Origin: Porticoccaceae bacterium
GTDB taxonomy: Bacteria > Pseudomonadota > Gammaproteobacteria > Pseudomonadales > Porticoccaceae
Reading direction: 5' to 3'
NCBI GenBank assembly: GCA_023228865.1
Contig: JALOAH010000089.1
Coordinates: 1 to 14,281 of the forward strand
Length of the DNA stretch: 14,281 bases
Shown here: positions 6,455 to 14,077 of the stretch, piece by piece
How the letters are laid out: each line of letters starts with the position of its first letter
How positions within the stretch are numbered: the first letter of the stretch is position 1
The notes under the pieces: model-generated
What the model was told of the DNA's origin: nothing
The model's input: only the letters and a program-made list of their open reading frames with translations
Database searches by the model: none
Translations under genes and position numbers: made by a program

Positions 6455-8338
6455 ATGAGTATGACGGATAGCGAAAGCCAGTTCCATTTGCTGGCCAGTA
6501 AACGGTTTTTGCCCCTCTTTGTCACCCAGTTTCTCGGCGCCTTTAACGACAATCTCTTTAAAAATACCCTGATCGTACTTCTGGTGAGCGCGGGCGCCTC
6601 CGGGCAGTTTGACAGCAATATCATGATCAACCTGGCGGCGGGACTCTTTGTGTTGCCGTTTTTTTTACTGTCGCCCATCGCCGGGCAATTGGCGGACAAG
6701 TATGAAAAATCCGCGCTGATTCGCCGGGTCAAGTTTGCCGAAATTGTCATTATGGCCATCGCCGTTGCCGTGCTCTATTTTCAGTGGTGGGCGGGATTGC
6801 TGGGGGTGCTGTTTTTAATGGGTGTGCAGTCGGCTTTTTTTGGCCCCTTGAAATTTTCCATTCTGCCCCAGCATTTGCACCCCGGCGAACTGGTGGCGGG
6901 CAACGCCCAGGTGGAAATGGGCACCTTTGCAGCCATTCTCACCGGCACTTTACTGGGCACCCTTATCGGCGGCCTCGAATATTACCTGCCGGCCATGGCC
7001 GTTGGCGTCATCAGTATCGCCGTCCTCGGCTGGTTGGCGAGCCGCCAAATTCCCCCCGCAGAACCCCACGCCGCCGATTTGCAGCTGAACTTCAATCCCT
7101 TTTCTGAAATGAAAGAACTGGTGGCGCTGGCGCGGGAAAAAAAGGCCGTCTGGCTGAGTATTCTCGGCATCTCCTGGTTTTGGTTGCTGGGGGCGGCGTA
7201 CCTCACGCAAACCCCCAATTTTGCCGTGACCGTGCTCAATGGCGGCGTCAGCCTTATCGCTTTGCTGCTGTGCACCTTTACGGTGGGCATAGGCGCCGGT
7301 TCCCTGCTCTGTGACCGCCTCAGTGGCCACAAGGTGGAAATTGGTCTGGTGCCCCTGGGTTCCATCGGGTTGAGCGGCTTTGGCATTGATCTCTATTTTG
7401 CCGCACAAAATTACGCCATTGCCGACGCCAGCACCCTGAGTCTGTTTTTTGCAGGCTCCGGCGGCGTCAGAATACTGGTGGACTTGCTGCTATTGGGGCT
7501 TTTTGGCGGTCTCTATGTGGTGCCAATGACGGCGATGATTCAGGCGCGCACGCCAGTGGCGAAACGGGCGCGGGTGATTGCCTGCGGCAATATTTTCAAT
7601 GCCCTGTTTATGGTTGTCGCCAGCGTTCTCGGCGCCCTGTTACTGGGGCTGGCCGGGCTGGAAATTCCCGAGTTTCTCCTCATTATCGCCCTGGCCAATA
7701 TCGCGGTTGCTGTGTTTATTTATCTCCAGGTGCCGGAATTCACCATGCGCTTTTTGGTGTGGCTGCTGGGGCACAGTATTTACCGCGTCCGCCATGAGGG
7801 CTTTGAGCACATTCCTGAGCGCGGTGCCGCCGTGTTGGTGTGCAACCATGTCAGTTTTGTCGACGCCCTGATTATTGGTGGCGCCGTTCGCCGCGCGGTG
7901 CGCTTTGTCATGTACAAGCCCATCTACGACTTGCCGTTGCTGAATTTTATTTTTCGCACCGCCGGCGCTATTCCCGTGTGCTCGCGCCGCGAAAGTGAAG
8001 CGGTTTATGAAAGCGCCATGAAAGCGGTTGCCGACGCCCTGGCGCGGGGTGAGCTGGTGTGTATTTTCCCTGAAGGCAAGCTCACCCGCGACGGCGACAT
8101 TGACGAATTTCGCCCCGGCATTGAAAAAATCATTGCCCAAACCCCGGTGCCGGTGATTCCCATGGCGTTGCGCGGCCTGTGGGGAAGCTTTTTCAGCCAC
8201 AGCGGCGGCGTCTTTCGCAGCAAAATGCGGCCTTTCTGTCGAGTCGATGTCGCCGTTGCTCCGGCCATTGCCCCTGAACAGGTGAGCGCCGCCGACCTCA
8301 GGGTTAAAGTGGCGGAGTTGCGGGGAGAGATGCGCTAG
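6455..8338 (+). CDS. Fused LplT-like MFS lysophospholipid flippase and PlsC-type acyltransferase
   Basis: This 627-residue inner-membrane fusion protein has an N-terminal MFS transporter (about 12-430) that begins FLPLFVTQFLGAFNDNLFKN, the typical LplT opening, and has about 12 hydrophobic segments. A 1-acyl-glycerol-3-phosphate acyltransferase domain follows (about 440-620) with the catalytic HX4D box in CNHVSFVDAL (His465/Asp470) and the glycerol-phosphate-binding FPEGKLTRDG (538-547). In E. coli, LplT flips lysophospholipid inward and the separate Aas protein re-acylates it using PlsC plus an acyl-ACP synthetase domain. Here the first two activities are joined and the synthetase domain is absent, so the acyl donor is probably supplied from elsewhere. 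The ATG at 6455 is preferred over the TTG at 6449 because AAAAGG ends 8 nt upstream of it. Confidence 0.9.
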   Translation: MSMTDSESQFHLLASKRFLPLFVTQFLGAFNDNLFKNTLIVLLVSAGASGQFDSNIMINLAAGLFVLPFFLLSPIAGQLADKYEKSALIRRVKFAEIVIMAIAVAVLYFQWWAGLLGVLFLMGVQSAFFGPLKFSILPQHLHPGELVAGNAQVEMGTFAAILTGTLLGTLIGGLEYYLPAMAVGVISIAVLGWLASRQIPPAEPHAADLQLNFNPFSEMKELVALAREKKAVWLSILGISWFWLLGAAYLTQTPNFAVTVLNGGVSLIALLLCTFTVGIGAGSLLCDRLSGHKVEIGLVPLGSIGLSGFGIDLYFAAQNYAIADASTLSLFFAGSGGVRILVDLLLLGLFGGLYVVPMTAMIQARTPVAKRARVIACGNIFNALFMVVASVLGALLLGLAGLEIPEFLLIIALANIAVAVFIYLQVPEFTMRFLVWLLGHSIYRVRHEGFEHIPERGAAVLVCNHVSFVDALIIGGAVRRAVRFVMYKPIYDLPLLNFIFRTAGAIPVCSRRESEAVYESAMKAVADALARGELVCIFPEGKLTRDGDIDEFRPGIEKIIAQTPVPVIPMALRGLWGSFFSHSGGVFRSKMRPFCRVDVAVAPAIAPEQVSAADLRVKVAELRGEMR

Positions 8339-8405
8339 ATCTGTCGGACGTCTCTATTTGCAGTAGGCACCACGTCTTGCCTGATCAATAAAAGGAAAAA
8401 AGGTT

Positions 8406-9707
8406 ATGAAGCTTTCCACAAAAATTCTTGTCGGTATGGTCGCCGGGGTTGTCGTCGGCGCTGTTCTCAACCAGCTGTCGAGCGACTCCGGCAGCTTTGC
8501 CGCCAATCTGTCTGCCTGGCTGGTCAATTCGGTGTTTGATGTGGTGGGCAGTATTTTTGTCGCATCGTTGAAATTGTTGGTGGTGCCCCTGGTTTTTGTT
8601 TCCCTGGTTTGCGGCAGCAGCGCCATGGGCATGAATGCCCGCATGGGACATATGGCGTTGAAAACCCTTGGCCTTTATATGATCACCACGGCCATTGCCA
8701 TCAGCCTGGCGCTGTTGCTTGCCAATGTCATCAATCCGGGAATGGGCATTGAAATGAGCGCGGACACCAACTACGCCCCTGCGGCGGCGCCTTCGGTGAA
8801 GGAAGTGCTTATCAATATTTTCCCCACCAATCCGGTGCAGGCCATGGTGGAGGGCAATATGTTGCAGATTATTGTTTTCTCCGTGCTCATGGGTGTGGCG
8901 GTAACCCACAGTGGCGAGCCGGGCAAAAAGGCGCTCGAGGTTTTCCAGAGCTTTAACGAAGTGATTATGACCATGGTGGGGTTTTTGATGCACCTGGCGC
9001 CCTATGGCGTATTTTGCCTATTGGCGAAAATTTTCAGCGAGCTGGGTATTGGCGCGGTGCTGGATCTGGCCAAGTATTTTTTTACCGTGCTGCTGGTGCT
9101 GCTTCTCCACGGCCTCGGTGTGTACAGTGTTATCCTCAAGCTGCTCACCAGGCTCAACCCGGTTACCTTTTTTAAAAATGTGCGCCCGACCATTCTCTTT
9201 GGCTTTAGCACCGCCTCCAGCAATGCCACCATACCGGTGACCATGAACGTGGCGGAAAAGCGCCTGGGTATCGATAACTCCATCGCCTCCTTTACGATTC
9301 CCCTCGGCGCCACCATCAATATGGATGGCACGGCGATTATGCAGGGGGTCGCCACGGTGTTTATCGCCCAGGCGTTCAATGTGGATATTTCTCTCGGCGG
9401 CTATCTGGCGGTGATCGCCACGGCAACCCTGGCGTCTGTGGGCACTGCCGGCGTTCCCGGTGTCGGTTTGATCACCCTCGCCATGGTGCTGCAGCAGGTT
9501 GGACTTCCGGTGGAGGGTATCGCCCTGATCATCGGCGTCGACCGCCTTCTCGATATGGTGCGCACTGCGGTCAATGTCACCGGCGATTGTATGGTGTCCA
9601 CCATCGTCGCCAGGGGCGAGGGCTTGCTCGATGAAGCGGTCTATAACGAGGTGTCGGATGTGGACACCTTCAAGGCGGGGGCGAATAGCGAAGACGGCGT
9701 TGGGTAA
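8406..9707 (+). CDS. DAACS-family dicarboxylate/amino-acid:cation symporter (GltT/GltP-like)
   Basis: The 433-residue inner-membrane symporter has the DAACS hallmarks: Ser-rich hairpin FSTASSNATIP (267-277), NMDGTAIMQG (305-314), the second hairpin SVGTAGVPGVGLITLAM (344-360), and the final helix DRLLDMVRTAVNVTGD (379-394). In the archaeal GltPh structure the equivalent Asp and Arg of DMGRT bind the amino group and side-chain carboxylate of aspartate. Both are kept here (Asp383, Arg386), whereas E. coli DctA has a different sequence at this place. Glutamate or aspartate is therefore the likelier substrate than C4-dicarboxylates; this is an inference. The Shine-Dalgarno AAAGGA lies 9 nt before the ATG. 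It follows the flippase/acyltransferase gene by 67 bp without an obvious terminator. Confidence 0.93.
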   Translation: MKLSTKILVGMVAGVVVGAVLNQLSSDSGSFAANLSAWLVNSVFDVVGSIFVASLKLLVVPLVFVSLVCGSSAMGMNARMGHMALKTLGLYMITTAIAISLALLLANVINPGMGIEMSADTNYAPAAAPSVKEVLINIFPTNPVQAMVEGNMLQIIVFSVLMGVAVTHSGEPGKKALEVFQSFNEVIMTMVGFLMHLAPYGVFCLLAKIFSELGIGAVLDLAKYFFTVLLVLLLHGLGVYSVILKLLTRLNPVTFFKNVRPTILFGFSTASSNATIPVTMNVAEKRLGIDNSIASFTIPLGATINMDGTAIMQGVATVFIAQAFNVDISLGGYLAVIATATLASVGTAGVPGVGLITLAMVLQQVGLPVEGIALIIGVDRLLDMVRTAVNVTGDCMVSTIVARGEGLLDEAVYNEVSDVDTFKAGANSEDGVG

Positions 9708-9739
9708 CTCCGTCAAATCTGTTTGAGGGTTTGCCGGGC

Positions 9740-9754
9740 GGCTTCGCCGAAGCC
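9740..9754. other. Small GC hairpin after the symporter gene
   Basis: GGCTTC-GCC-GAAGCC forms a 6-bp stem with a 3-nt loop about 30 bp past the symporter stop codon. No T-tract follows on the plus strand, so it is not a convincing intrinsic terminator. It may stabilise the mRNA end. Confidence 0.35.
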
Positions 9755-9819
9755 CAATAAATAGACCTCAGCGTCATAACCGCATCGCGGCGAAAGATCT
9801 TGTTAAGACCGCGTATTTT

Positions 9820-9906
9820 CGCCTGCAGGGCAGGCTCCCACAAAACAGGCCGAGCCAGGCTTACTCTGGAGGCTCTTGCTGTAGTGGAGCTTGCCCTGCA
9901 AGCGAT
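9820..9906. repeat. Second REP cluster, between convergent genes
   Basis: One REP lies on the minus strand at 9820-9841 (stem GCCTGC/GCAGGC). A second lies on the plus strand at 9884-9906 (stem GCTTGC/GCAAGC, head shortened to GTGGAGC). Their heads face inward, the reverse of the pair at 4545-4608. A further ATCGCCTGC at 9925-9933 matches the first nine bases of a minus-strand REP and then loses similarity, so the 9884 copy may have been half of an inward-tail pair whose partner decayed. The rest of the 273-bp gap between the symporter and porin genes shows no other feature apart from the hairpin at 9740-9754. Confidence 0.8.
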
Positions 9907-9980
9907 AACCCCAGTCCATGAAGCTATCGCCTGCGCGGCGCTGGCAATGCTCAAAATTCCGGCAATTGGTGCAATCTGGA

Positions 9981-11186
9981 TTAAAAGGCAACCTGCAAGC
10001 GGGCGAGCACAGCATCGCCTTCGTCTTCGCCGTTGATTGCCCCGTCGGTGTTCACATGAACATAGTCTGCCGATAGCCTGACCATGGAATTGACATACCA
10101 GTTCACGCCCAGTGTGCAGCTGTCTGCTTTTTCGCCGCTGACGGCAATGGGCGACGGGTTGCTGACATCAAGATGGTCGTAGCGGGCAAACACTTCCCAG
10201 GCTCCGCCAGCATGAGTGGGTTTCACCGCTTCAAAGGTGCCGCTGTCGATTTTGTAGTCGCGGTGTTCGCCGCTAAGTACATAGCCCACCTGGGCATAGT
10301 AGCCGTCGGCATCGATGGTGTAGGGGGTGTTATCCACATCGATGTCGCCGGTAAAGTATTCCGCCATCATATGAAGGGCGCCAAAACGGGCGGCAGCTTC
10401 GAAGTTGTAATCGTTGCGATCGCCGCTGGTGCCGGAGATGCGCGCCCGTATTCTGCTGACGCCGCCACCGTCCTGGCCGCCGCGGGCGCCGAGCCTGGTG
10501 CTGTAGGCTGCGGGCACGCCGGTGCGGTCGGTAACGCCGAGGCCTAAGTGAATGAGATTAGTGTCATCCATCAGCGGTCGCAGCACAATTCTGCCGGTTA
10601 CGGATCTGTCCACATCATTGTTGCCGGATTCAAAGCCGTTTTTGAAAGCGCCGAGGCTGTAAGTGATGCTGTCGTTGGCGCCGTGGAGCCTGGCGCCCAG
10701 GGAGTGGCCGGTATCAAAGGCATCTGCGGCCATGGAGCGCTCGATGGCGGTAATCCATTTTGAGCTGCCGGTGTCGTCCATGCCAAAATGTTCTTTCTGC
10801 TGCCCCAGGGTGAGTTCGGCCATTTTGCCCCAGCCGCTGTAGGTGCCGATGACAACGTCGACGGAGCCACCATTGTTGATATTGTAGATAAATTCATAGT
10901 CCCAGTTGTGGGCGTGCGCCTTGACTTCGATACGGCTGCGGCGAATAAAGGCATCTTCGCCATGATCGCCGGGAGGCGCGCTGATAACACCGTCGTAGTC
11001 GTTGTAATCGGCCTGCACGCGACCGCCGATTTTGATGGCGTAATGGCCATCAGCGGTTTTCGCTTCAAAGCCTTTGCTGGTATCCACCATAATTTCGGAG
11101 CCGTTCAACTCTGCGGCCTGGGTGTGTGCGCAGGCAAGGGCTGACAGTAGTGATCCAATGGCGAAGGAAAGTAGTTGCTGGTTCAT
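9981..11186 (-). CDS. OprP/OprO-family phosphate-selective porin
   Basis: This outer-membrane porin is expected to let phosphate or polyphosphate into the periplasm. From the chosen ATG the protein is 401 residues, with a signal peptide of about 25 residues ending TQAA before ELNGSEI. Features of the porin O/P family are the first strand YAIKIGGRVQADYNDY, the block LTLGQQKEHFGMDD followed by KWITAIERSMAADAF, and a terminal Phe (RLQVAF). The frame extends 11 residues upstream. The ATG at 11186 is preferred because GGTGAG lies 7 nt before it and the signal peptide begins MNQQLLSFAIGSLL. It is divergent from pstS across a region full of PhoB half sites, which supports a phosphate role. Selectivity for orthophosphate or polyphosphate cannot be told from sequence alone. 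Confidence 0.88.
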   Translation of the reverse strand: MNQQLLSFAIGSLLSALACAHTQAAELNGSEIMVDTSKGFEAKTADGHYAIKIGGRVQADYNDYDGVISAPPGDHGEDAFIRRSRIEVKAHAHNWDYEFIYNINNGGSVDVVIGTYSGWGKMAELTLGQQKEHFGMDDTGSSKWITAIERSMAADAFDTGHSLGARLHGANDSITYSLGAFKNGFESGNNDVDRSVTGRIVLRPLMDDTNLIHLGLGVTDRTGVPAAYSTRLGARGGQDGGGVSRIRARISGTSGDRNDYNFEAAARFGALHMMAEYFTGDIDVDNTPYTIDADGYYAQVGYVLSGEHRDYKIDSGTFEAVKPTHAGGAWEVFARYDHLDVSNPSPIAVSGEKADSCTLGVNWYVNSMVRLSADYVHVNTDGAINGEDEGDAVLARLQVAF

Positions 11187-11253
11187 AGGGCGACTCACCG
11201 GGGGTTCTGATGGCGACAAGTATTGGTGCGTTTTATGTCATTTGTGTGACAAA

Positions 11254-11315
11254 ATTTCATTTCAATGACATTTTGATGAAGTTTACTTGACAGTCCGGTG
11301 ACGGTTATATGACGA
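11254..11315 (-). promoter_or_regulatory. Extended Pho operator upstream of the porin gene: six 11-bp units
   Basis: Read on the minus strand from 11315, six 7-bp units follow one another with exact 4-bp spacers: TCGTCAT, CCGTCAC, CTGTCAA, ACTTCAT, ATGTCAT, ATGAAAT. The 11-bp period and the TGTCA core are those of PhoB direct-repeat half sites; the last unit is poor. The array lies about 70-130 bp upstream of the porin ATG, in its orientation. Just downstream is an inverted repeat TGTCA-N6-TGACA (11236-11251). I could not pick a single convincing -10. Confidence 0.72.
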
Positions 11316-11341
11316 CGGCAAGGTGGAAAGGCGGCTGATTG

Positions 11342-11404
11342 CTGTCATTAAAACGTCATAAAGAAAAAATCTGTCATATATTTGTCATATTCACTTCATA
11401 GGAT
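11342..11404 (+). promoter_or_regulatory. Pho boxes and -10 of pstS
   Basis: The first box is CTGTCAT-TAAA-ACGTCAT (11342-11359). The second is CTGTCAT-ATAT-TTGTCAT (11371-11388), followed in phase by a third half site ACTTCAT (11393-11399). Exactly 10 nt after the second box is TAGGAT (11399-11404), a 4-of-6 match to the -10 in the standard PhoB promoter geometry. The first box is 29 bp ahead of the second, out of phase with the 11-bp period, so it is a separate site. The 5' untranslated region would be about 75 nt. Confidence 0.88.
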
Positions 11405-11486
11405 GCCCACAGTTGATCAGATAACCGAATCACCACTTCCCATGATTTCGGTCGCGCCATTTGCCCGGTTTACCCTGGAGACACCT

Positions 11487-12563
11487 ATGAAAATGACATC
11501 GATGAAAATGCCAACGCTCAAAGCTACAGCCGCCGCCCTGATCGCTGCCGCAGGACTTTCCTGTACCCAGCTTGCCATGGCTCGGGATTATATCAGTATT
11601 GTTGGTTCTTCGACGGTTTACCCTTTTTCCACCGTGGTTGCCGAGCGTCTCGGTAAAACGGCGGGTATTTCAACGCCGACGGTGGAGTCGACGGGTACAG
11701 GCGGCGGCATGAAGCTGTTTTGCAATGGCGTAGGCCCGGCAACGGCAGATATTACCAATGCCTCCAGGCGCATGAAGGCGTCGGAATTTGAGCAGTGCCA
11801 GAGCAATGGTGTCACTGAAATCATTGAAGTGCTGGTCGGCTACGACGGCATCGTGGTGGCCAATTCCCAGCAGCAGGATGTTATGGATATCAGCCGCAGG
11901 GAAATTTTCCTGGCGCTGGCGAAAGAAATTCCCAATCCCGATGGCTCGTCAACCCTGGTGGCCAATCCCTATAAAACCTGGAATGAGATCAATCCTGAGT
12001 TGCCGGCGAAGAAAATCGAAGTTCTCGGCCCGCCGCCAACCTCCGGCACCCGCGACGCCTTTGTTGAGCTGGCGATGGAAGGCGGCTGCGAGAGCTTTCC
12101 CTTTTTCGCCGCCCTCAAAAAAACTGATGAAGACCGGTTCAAAGCGCTGTGCCACACCATACGCGAAGATGGCGCCTATATTGAAACCGGCGAAAACGAC
12201 AATCTGATCGTCCAGAAACTGGAAAAGAACCCCAACTCTTTTGGCATCTTTGGCTTTAGTTTTCTCGATCAGAACAGCGACAAGGTGCACGGCTCTCTTA
12301 TCGAAGGGCACGAACCCACGTTTGAATCCATTGCCGATAAATCCTACTCCGTGTCCAGGCCCCTGTATTTCTACGCCAAAAAGGCACACATTGGCGTTGT
12401 CCCCGGTATCCAGGAGTACATCAATGAATTTACCAGCGAAAAAGCCTGGGGCGATGACGGTTATCTGGCAGAGAAAGGCATGATTCCCCTGGCGGAAGCT
12501 GCCCGTGCCGACATCGGCGCCAAGGCCAGAGGGCTGCAGGTCATGTCGGGCGAGGATCTCTGA
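11487..12563 (+). CDS. pstS: PstS, periplasmic phosphate-binding protein
   Basis: This high-affinity phosphate receptor serves the PstSCAB ABC importer. The 358-residue protein has a signal peptide of about 32 residues ending LAMA before RDYIS. Ligand-binding motifs of the PstS family are IVGSSTVYPFS (38-48), ESTGTGGGMKLFC (67-79), the DITNASRRM loop (88-96) and PPTSGTRDAFVE (183-194), where SGTRD is the phosphate-binding loop. The longer frame beginning at 11382 is not the real start because it overlaps the Pho box and -10. The ATG at 11487 has GGAG 6 nt upstream and begins the signal peptide. A Cys at position 26 (GLSC) is not a proper lipobox, so a soluble periplasmic protein is expected. 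It is transcribed ahead of pstC, with a terminator-like hairpin between them. Confidence 0.95.
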   Translation: MKMTSMKMPTLKATAAALIAAAGLSCTQLAMARDYISIVGSSTVYPFSTVVAERLGKTAGISTPTVESTGTGGGMKLFCNGVGPATADITNASRRMKASEFEQCQSNGVTEIIEVLVGYDGIVVANSQQQDVMDISRREIFLALAKEIPNPDGSSTLVANPYKTWNEINPELPAKKIEVLGPPPTSGTRDAFVELAMEGGCESFPFFAALKKTDEDRFKALCHTIREDGAYIETGENDNLIVQKLEKNPNSFGIFGFSFLDQNSDKVHGSLIEGHEPTFESIADKSYSVSRPLYFYAKKAHIGVVPGIQEYINEFTSEKAWGDDGYLAEKGMIPLAEAARADIGAKARGLQVMSGEDL

Positions 12564-12583
12564 GGTCGCAGCAGAGGTCAGTT

Positions 12584-12616
12584 CCGGGCTCGTCACTGAT
12601 GAGCCCGGATTTTTTT
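12584..12616 (+). terminator. Strong hairpin terminator between pstS and pstC
   Basis: CCGGGCTCGTC and GATGAGCCCGG pair over 11 bp (one G-U) around the loop ACT. The stem is followed by A and seven T residues. It lies 20 bp past the pstS stop codon. Partial termination here would give more PstS than permease, a common arrangement in binding-protein transport operons. Confidence 0.88.
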
Positions 12617-12688
12617 GTCACACAACAGTAAAGCCGAAGGTTTTTAATTGGCTACAATCACTACCTTCAGGATCAAGGCATCGACGTT

Positions 12689-14077
12689 ATGGAAACTGGA
12701 AATCTGCTAGTGCTGGTCGTGTTGATGGGCAGCGCCGCCTATCTTTTTGGCCGCAGCAGAGCCTACAGCGTTGCCCGCCCCCTCGGCGGCATTCGCCATC
12801 TTCACTCCCTGCCCTACTACTATGGGATGCGCGCCGCCCTGTGGAGCTTTATACCTTCGGCTATGCTTTTGTTGGTGTGGGTGGCTGTGGATGAAAAAAT
12901 CATCACCAGCTTGCTGATGGCCGAGCTGCCGAAGGAACTCAAGCCCGCCAGCCTGGCGCAAAAAAACCTCATTTTCAGCCAGCTGGAGAATATTGCCTCC
13001 GGCGCCATACCTGCAGACAGCGCCTCTGCGGCGGTGGCCGCTGCGGCGGAGCGCTTGCGTCTGTTTCGCGAAACCGGCAAGTGGCTGATGGTGGCGGTGG
13101 TCTGTTCCGGTGGCGTCATCGGCGGCATTTGGGGGTGGATACGAATTTCCCCGACATTGCGCGCTCGTCAGCAGGTGGAGAAGTTTTTTGTCGGTTTCCT
13201 GATTTTTTGTGCCTCCATCGCCATTCTCACCACAGCGGGCATTATCTTCTCCGTGGTTTTTGAATCCCTGCGGTTTTTCCAGCAGGTTCCTGTTCATGAA
13301 TTTGTCTTTGGTCTGGAGTGGAGCCCGCAGACGGCGATCCGCGCCGACCAGGTGGGTTCGTCCGGGGCTTTTGGCGCCGTTCCCCTCTTTGTCGGCACCC
13401 TGGTGGTGTCGGCCATCGCCATGCTGGTGGCGGTTCCTGTGGGTTTGATGTCTGCCATTTATCTCGCCGAGTACGCAAAGCCGCGGGTGCGCGCCGTGGC
13501 GAAACCGGCACTGGAAGTATTGGCGGGCATTCCCACGGTGGTGTACGGGTTTTTCGCCGCCCTCACCGTGGCGCCGCAGTTGCGGGACTGGGGCGAGCAG
13601 ATGGGTTTGCAGGTTTCCTCCGAGAGCGCCCTGGCGGCGGGTCTTGTCATGGGGGTGATGATTATTCCCTTTGTGTCGTCCCTTGCCGACGATGTGATTT
13701 CTGCCGTGCCCAGAGCCATGCGCGACGGCTCCCTGGCGCTTGGCGCTACCCAGTCTGAAACTATCTGCCGCGTGATTTTTCCGGCGGCGCTGCCAGGTAT
13801 CGTTGGCGGCGTGTTGCTGGCGGTGTCCCGCGCCATCGGCGAGACCATGATTGTGGTGATGGCCGCAGGCCTCGCCGCCAACCTCACCGCCAATCCCCTG
13901 GAAAGCGTCACCACGGTCACGGTGCAAATTGTCACCCTGTTGGTGGGCGATCAGGAATTCGACAGCCCCAAAACCCTGGCGGCGTTTGCCCTGGGTCTGA
14001 TGTTGTTTGTGGTGACACTGGTTCTCAATGTCATCGCCCTGCAGGTGGTGAAGAAATACCGGGAGCAGTATGAATAG
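12689..14077 (+). CDS. pstC: PstC, phosphate ABC transporter permease (long form)
   Basis: This is one of the two inner-membrane permease subunits of the Pst importer. The 462-residue protein is well above the 319 of E. coli PstC. The conserved permease domain runs from about 228 to 455, with EVLAGIPTVVYGFFA (276-290), the coupling (EAA-type) loop LALGATQSETICRVIFPAALPG (349-370) and SRAIGETMIVVMAAGLAAN (380-398). The first about 165 residues are extra: membrane segments near 3-20, 51-67 and 132-151, with an Ala-rich, partly charged segment between (about 78-130). The Shine-Dalgarno is weak (AAGG 10 nt upstream). TACAAT at 12653-12658 could be a -10, but no -35 is visible at the right distance. 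It overlaps pstA by 8 bp, so those two are translationally linked. Confidence 0.93.
   Translation: METGNLLVLVVLMGSAAYLFGRSRAYSVARPLGGIRHLHSLPYYYGMRAALWSFIPSAMLLLVWVAVDEKIITSLLMAELPKELKPASLAQKNLIFSQLENIASGAIPADSASAAVAAAAERLRLFRETGKWLMVAVVCSGGVIGGIWGWIRISPTLRARQQVEKFFVGFLIFCASIAILTTAGIIFSVVFESLRFFQQVPVHEFVFGLEWSPQTAIRADQVGSSGAFGAVPLFVGTLVVSAIAMLVAVPVGLMSAIYLAEYAKPRVRAVAKPALEVLAGIPTVVYGFFAALTVAPQLRDWGEQMGLQVSSESALAAGLVMGVMIIPFVSSLADDVISAVPRAMRDGSLALGATQSETICRVIFPAALPGIVGGVLLAVSRAIGETMIVVMAAGLAANLTANPLESVTTVTVQIVTLLVGDQEFDSPKTLAAFALGLMLFVVTLVLNVIALQVVKKYREQYE

Noticed and set aside
8339..8405. Terminator between the flippase/acyltransferase and the symporter
   Set aside because: Only a 5-bp AGGCA/TGCCT stem is present with no T-tract.
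9018..9716. 232-residue minus-strand open frame opposite the symporter gene
   Set aside because: It has a His/Gly/Asp-rich antisense composition and no recognisable motif.
11382..11486. 35-residue N-terminal extension of PstS
   Set aside because: It overlaps the Pho box and -10, lacks a ribosome site, and would bury the signal peptide.
11562..11564. PstS as a lipoprotein anchored at the Cys in GLSC
   Set aside because: The residue at -3 is Gly, not Leu/Val/Ile, and a better signal-peptidase I site (AMA) follows.
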